This document shows positions 6,666 through 10,877 of a stretch of DNA of 10,877 nucleotides, piece by piece. This DNA comes from Chloromonas sp. AAM2 (Eukaryota > Chlorophyta > Chlorophyceae > Chlamydomonadales > Chlamydomonadaceae). The stretch spans positions 1-10,877 of the forward strand of contig QAXH01002986.1 in NCBI GenBank assembly GCA_004335635.1. Direction: 5' to 3'. Made by a program: the position numbers and the translations under genes. Below the pieces are notes generated by a model. It saw nothing but the letters and a program-made list of their open reading frames with translations, did no database searches and was not told where the DNA came from. Every line of letters starts with the position of its first letter. The stretch's first letter is position 1.

Positions 6666-9600
6666 ATGACGGAGTTCAACGAGCGTAACAACGCGCACTT
6701 TGGAACAATCCTCGCAGGGCTCGCTCTTCTGTTGGCCAGCGTCGCATCGCAGCAACCGCGACCGCCGAGCTTGACATCCCGACCTACGGATGTGCCGTCG
6801 GCCAGGCCTACGGGTGCAGGGCCGGGTCCAGTGCCGGTATCGCTAGGACCCACTCGTCCTGCACAACCGCCTGTCACATCCCAGTCCACGCCCCTACAGG
6901 CAGTGGGCAGCACCGTGATTGCTGGCCCGTGCGATTGGCACATGGGAGATGAAAACTGCGACAGTGGCTTTGCATGCGTGCCTGTACCAGACAACGTCAA
7001 CGCTGGTGGGAAGCATGATCCCGCTGACATGCATGAGTGCACGCCTGACTGAGTTGTGCAACACTGGAGTTTTGCCGCACTTACTTGGTTCCAACAAACA
7101 ACTTGGGCATCTCTGCATAAGCAAGCACGGATGCTGTAAATCCCTTTTACATATGGCAGTGCTACCACGTGAATCACACCTGCCACTGCAGTGTGTGCTC
7201 AAGCCAGTCACACATGCCGCACACCACACATCAAGCTCAGTGAGTTTGCAATGAAGTATGACCCTGCATTGATCTCCCACACGGCACAGGTGTGTGCGCG
7301 GCGCAGCCCGCTGGCGGCCTGCCCCTGCCCCTGGGGCTGGGCAAGCCCCTGTTCTACTTCCCGCTGATCAACGGCAGCCTGGACTCGTGGCCGTGGGCGT
7401 CACGCACAGCAAGGCCTATGCAGGTGAGGGTACTGGGCCGCAGGCATTGCATTTATTTACTGACTGCTTTTTCCCGTTCCTGTCCTGCTAGCAGGAGTTT
7501 TGTGTATGCAGCATGCTTCCCTAGTGCACCTGCACATGCTAGAAATTTCTGCGTCTGCGCTTCCTGTGCCTCCTGTTTCCGAATCACAACGCCTGGCAAT
7601 TTATTGCACAGACCCTGTCTGCAGCACGTGCTACGAGTTGTGCAGAATGAGTTGTCATCAAGAATTACCTTTGAGCTGATGTATATAATCATCACATCAG
7701 GGAGCCAACATGCACCAAGCGCGAACGCTAGCAAGCCATGCAATAGTCATGATCGTATGGTCTTCAATAGTGCTCCTGCTTTGCTGCCTGGCCGCAGGGT
7801 GCAGAGCCTGTTGCCCCCAGTTTAACACAGTTTGCGCCTGTCAACAGCACCGATCTCATTGAAGGTGCTTTGCGGTGCAAGGGACGAGGTAAGAACTAGT
7901 GGCACATCTGCCATGTTGGACGTAAACAGTCAGTGTTGCAAGGGCATGGTCAGTCTGCAGAGGGGTGTTCTGACCAACACACACAGTGGCTGCACACGCC
8001 AAACAGAGTAGTGCACAAAGCTCGGACCAGCAAGGGCAGCGCCTGCACGCACCACAACCAACAAAGCCACAGATAAGTGTAGAAAAGGCCCTACAACTGG
8101 CCACAACATGGCTGGCAGGCAGCTGCACTACAATACCTGCAAGAACTATCGTGAGGTCTTTGAGTGGGAGTTCATGCCGGGGGCACGATTATTCAGGACC
8201 CCTGACTATTGAAAGGTTGAAGTTGCATCAGCGGCACGATTGAGCTGGCGGTCGCTGCCTCTTGTTGCAACGCAGATTACCATCTGGAGATTGACAGTCT
8301 CCTAGCTGGTCGGTCCGGCCCCCTGGCCATCAACCTGTGGGCCAAGGTGTCGCCACCCAACCGGCAGCAGCCAGCCAGCAGCAGCGGTGTGTTTGAGTAC
8401 CTGTTAGCACAGTCAAGCGCTGGGGCTTCCCCTGCACAGCAGCCGTTTGCACCCAATCAGGCAAGGCAGGACAGTGTCCGAAATGGTCATGCGGATTACG
8501 ACAATCATCACCATCATCATCACTACATGGCTTCTCATGGTTCATTCGCGGCAAAACAGTGGTTAAGATGCTCGAGTATCCTGACACTTACGGTGACACA
8601 ACTTTCGATTTCCAACATTTTCCAACCATGCATGCATGACACATCTCTTGTTCTGCACATGCGGGTCAGTGCATTTCTGGTGAAGTACGCAGACAGCGAC
8701 ACAGTTATCAATTGATTATGCCAGGCATTCAGCCCTAGTGTCACTCATTCTATGTTGGCAATGCACATTCGCATCATCCGAACAGGCCACACGTTGTCAT
8801 AACACTAAAGCGTGCTTCTGGTGTTTGCAGTGGCTGCGCCTACATATCCTATATGATATAGTTGGTCGTTTTGCCACGCATGCTGGCTAGTGTTCCTACA
8901 GACATGTTTTGCCAGTTGGTGACGCCTGTGTACTGCGTTGTTTGGACTGGGTAGAAGCCACTTGTATGCCGAGCAGTGCTTGCGTGCCCCTTCCCTCTTT
9001 TTTCAGGTCAGCCTGTACCTTCCTGCGGCCGGTCGGCCCCTGTATGGCGTGGTGCGAGCCCTGCTCAAGGACAACAATGACGGGCCAGCCCAAGTGTACA
9101 TGGACAGTGATGGAGTCATAGGGGACAACAGGAGAAGGTGAAGCACGTGATGCCTGACAGTCACTACAGATCTATCGAGCGAGCATCCATGCAGATGACG
9201 CATGGCATCCATCTGATTCGACTTGATAACGAGCGAATGTCTGGCATTCTGGGCTTCAATCGCTGATGTGACACTGTACGCTTTGTGCACTTTCCAAGCA
9301 TTGCGTGCGTTTGAACAGGGCTGCTTGCGGCCTGAAATGTCTGACCTTGCCCTCGGGCTGGTCTATCCGCAGTGCTCCTGCGCGCGGGCTGGCGTCCAAC
9401 GTCACGGACGGTGCGTGGCACATGATCACCCTTACTACTCAGCCGGATGGGACCCGAGGCTACCAGCTCTACGTTGACGGCAGATTGGTCGCAGAACTGC
9501 CTACCTCCGCAGGTGTGGTGTGAAACCAACAGAGCTTTCAGAGCCGGACTTGGGATTTGGCGGAAGTCGGAAGATCTATACGTAGCGTGGGCATGCGTCA

Positions 9601-10766
9601 AGGGACTTCTGGGCATGCTGTGAGGGGTTTTCTAACCCCGAGGCCCGCATTTTTGACGCTGCACAGATTCATGCTTTAACTTATGTTTACGCGCAGGGGG
9701 TGAGGTGGATGGCGGTGACCCGGTGCTCCTTACGGGGCCGCTGGTGCTGTGCGGGCGCAGCGATGCCGACCCAGATCGTGGCTTCGTAGGAGAAATCGCA
9801 CATGTTATGGTCTTCGATCTGCCCTTGACACAAGACGAGGTCAAGGTATGAGTAGCAGCAGGAACCGGACGATAAGCTGGACGCATGAACTGGACGCTAT
9901 GTATAGGTATAGCAGGATGGACTGGACGCACAGTTGTTCATCTACAGTACGTCACTGGCCACTGCCTGTTTTCAGGTCACAAAGAGAGCAATACTGCGGC
10001 AAGCGCGTTCAGCCCAGTGTTGTCTCTGTGCAGGCGTTACATGCGGTTGTCACCTCCGAAGTGTCAGCAGTGGGCCCCGATGTTGAGTTCGTGCCGGTCG
10101 AGTCATCCTCCAGCGGAACAAGCCGATCCAACGCATCTGGGACCGCATCTTTGGTACGCCTGGCTGTGACTCGCCCGACCTTGTTCGACACGTCGGGCCT
10201 CTTTTGGCCGAGCCTGCCGGCCTTCCTTCGGCTGCCAGGCAGACCCGCTCTTGCCCCGCCTGCGGCAAACCCGGCCAACAATCCAGGCGGTGAGTCTGGG
10301 GCATCAGTCAAACCGCTTGCGTCATGCAGCCAACGCAGCCTTTTCGAGTCAGCAAGCCCTTTGTAAATGCTGCTAGGTCTGCGCAGTACGTGTCTTCTGT
10401 ACAGCCGCCATTGGCCTCAGCTGGTCTCAGCTGTTGGTCTCAGATGGCATGGCAGCCGTCATCAAAACTCCTCGCATGTTTTGAGTTACGTTGCAGCCGC
10501 CCCTGCCTGGGGTGTGGACATCGTCTATTGAAGTAGCATCTGCAAGTTTGATCGCGTGGCAGCCGTCCTGCCTGGGGTGTGGACACCGTCTATTGAAGTA
10601 GCATCTGCAAGTTTGATCGCGTGGCACGTCTGTAGGCAACACTGCCCCTGATTCAGCCACCCTTCCGTCCCGCACTGGGATTCAGTACAACCAGCAGGAG
10701 GGCGACCCCTGCAGCCTGGAGTTGGGCCTTACATCAGACCTCATCATGTACTGCGAGGCGGGGCTG
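6666..10766 (+). CDS. secreted protein with LamG / concanavalin A-like domain (partial, nine exons)
   Basis: Exons: 6666-7005, 7290-7423, 7798-7888, 8276-8460, 9007-9137, 9373-9512, 9697-9845, 10034-10289, 10636-10766. They join in phase throughout to 519 codons, continuing past the window. Residues 1-30: a signal peptide with hydrophobic core ILAGLALLLASVAS. Residues 31-80: Pro-rich. Cys 89, 98, 104 and 116 form a compact four-Cys module. Residues 133-390: a LamG-type beta-sandwich, with LFYFPLINGS (134-143), LRC (183-185), LAINLWAKV (205-213), VSLYLP (251-256), DGAWHMITLT (306-315), YQLYVDG (324-330) and GEIAHVMVFDLPLTQDEVK (372-390). Then a Ser/Pro-rich linker (391-475) and a new region with Cys 501 and 515. 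N-glycosylation sequons NGS, NST, NVT and NAS fit secretion. LamG domains bind carbohydrate or protein, so a wall or matrix role is inferred; the ligand is unknown. The ATG is the first in a frame leading into the signal peptide. Intron 4 uses a GC donor. Confidence 0.82.
8461..9006 (+). other. GC-AG intron 4 of the LamG gene
   Basis: Exon four ends CCC AAT CAG before gcaagg, the usual form of a GC donor. The acceptor is ttccctcttttttcag at 9006. The phase-0 join gives APNQ followed by VSLYLPAAG, which fits a beta strand. Unspliced, the frame stays open to TGA 8713-8715. The retained part would encode a short His-rich stretch from the CAT/CAC run at 8506-8523. Confidence 0.65.
8506..8523. repeat. 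CAT/CAC trinucleotide run inside intron 4
   Basis: Six consecutive CAT or CAC triplets, intronic in the proposed gene model. Confidence 0.8.
10493..10623. repeat. tandem duplication of about 65 bp in intron 8 of the LamG gene
   Basis: Unit one begins GCAGCCGCCCCTGCCTGG at 10493; unit two begins GCAGCCGTCCTGCCTGG at 10559. Both continue through GTCTATTGAAGTAGCATC to GATCGCGTGGCA. They differ by two or three bases and a one-base indel. A shorter relative, ggcagccgtc, occurs at 10451-10460. The second unit ends about 12 bases before the acceptor of exon nine (ctgtag at 10635). Confidence 0.9.
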
Positions 10767-10877
10767 GTGAGTGGGGCAACACTGGGCTGGCGAGTGGGGC
10801 AGCACTGGGCTGGCGAGTGGGGCAGCACTGGGCTGGCGAGTGGGGCAGCACTGGGCTGGCGAGTGGGGCAGCACTGG
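10763..10877. repeat. 23-bp minisatellite, five units, starting over the exon 9 splice donor
   Basis: Five contiguous 23-base units (10763-10785, 10786-10808, 10809-10831, 10832-10854, 10855-10877) run to the window edge. The unit is GCTGGCGAGTGGGGCAGCACTGG. Units 2-5 are identical. Unit 1 differs at two positions, having T at 10768, which makes the GT donor CTG/gtgagt, and an A at 10779. The array may continue beyond the window. Confidence 0.97.

Noticed and set aside
6473..7186. Longest minus-strand frame, 237 codons, over the LamG first exon
   Set aside because: It is antisense to exon one, which has a signal peptide, Pro-rich stretch and phase-consistent downstream exons. The minus product is Cys-, Ser- and Gly-rich without domain features.
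9749..10366. 205-codon plus-strand frame over exons 7 and 8
   Set aside because: The exon 8 part is real, but the frame crosses intron 7 and reads exon 7 out of its conserved frame, so it is not a single gene.

Overview
The window looks like nuclear DNA of a green alga (Chlorophyta, possibly Trebouxiophyceae). The reasons are short protein-coding exons that are richer in G+C than their surroundings, GT-AG introns of roughly 180-550 bases that are rich in T and TG, and two small LEA-like stress proteins beside a secreted LamG-type protein. No bacterial-style operon, rRNA, tRNA or CRISPR array is visible. The lineage is inferred from gene style, not from a marker gene.

Bases 1-1745 are a patchwork of gene remnants on both strands. 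They include a doubtful 3' gene end (78-470), an open segment without an ATG (767-1111), a minus-strand Lys/Arg-rich pseudogene broken by an 11-base tandem duplication (1107-1393), and a plus-strand C-terminal coiled-coil exon (1529-1745). A second, inverted copy of part of that exon carries a stop (364-431).

Bases 2171-6285 hold a small cluster of LEA-like (late embryogenesis abundant, hydrophilin-type) genes on the minus strand. Two complete genes (3051 down to 2292, and 6085 down to 5317) each read as three coding exons of exactly 70, 80 and 105 bases, giving 84 residues each. A truncated third copy of the last exon lies at 4860-4939, together with a 121-base copy of the first gene's 3' flank. 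Gene 2 has a TATA box and an apparent 5' UTR intron ending directly at its ATG. The gaps contain short and 70-base tandem duplications but no convincing gene.

Bases 6666 to the window end carry one large plus-strand gene, divergent from LEA gene 2. Nine exons can be joined with consistent splice phase throughout into 519 codons, still open at the window edge. It has a signal peptide, a Pro-rich stretch, a four-Cys module, a LamG/concanavalin A-like domain, a Ser/Pro-rich linker and the start of another region. One intron uses a GC donor. The intron at the right edge begins inside a 23-base minisatellite whose first unit contains the splice donor.

The LEA-like proteins probably act inside the cell under dehydration or cold, and the LamG protein is probably secreted or wall-associated. 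Nothing links them beyond adjacency and a shared upstream region. The reconstructions come from reading splice sites and phases by eye, without transcripts or database searches.
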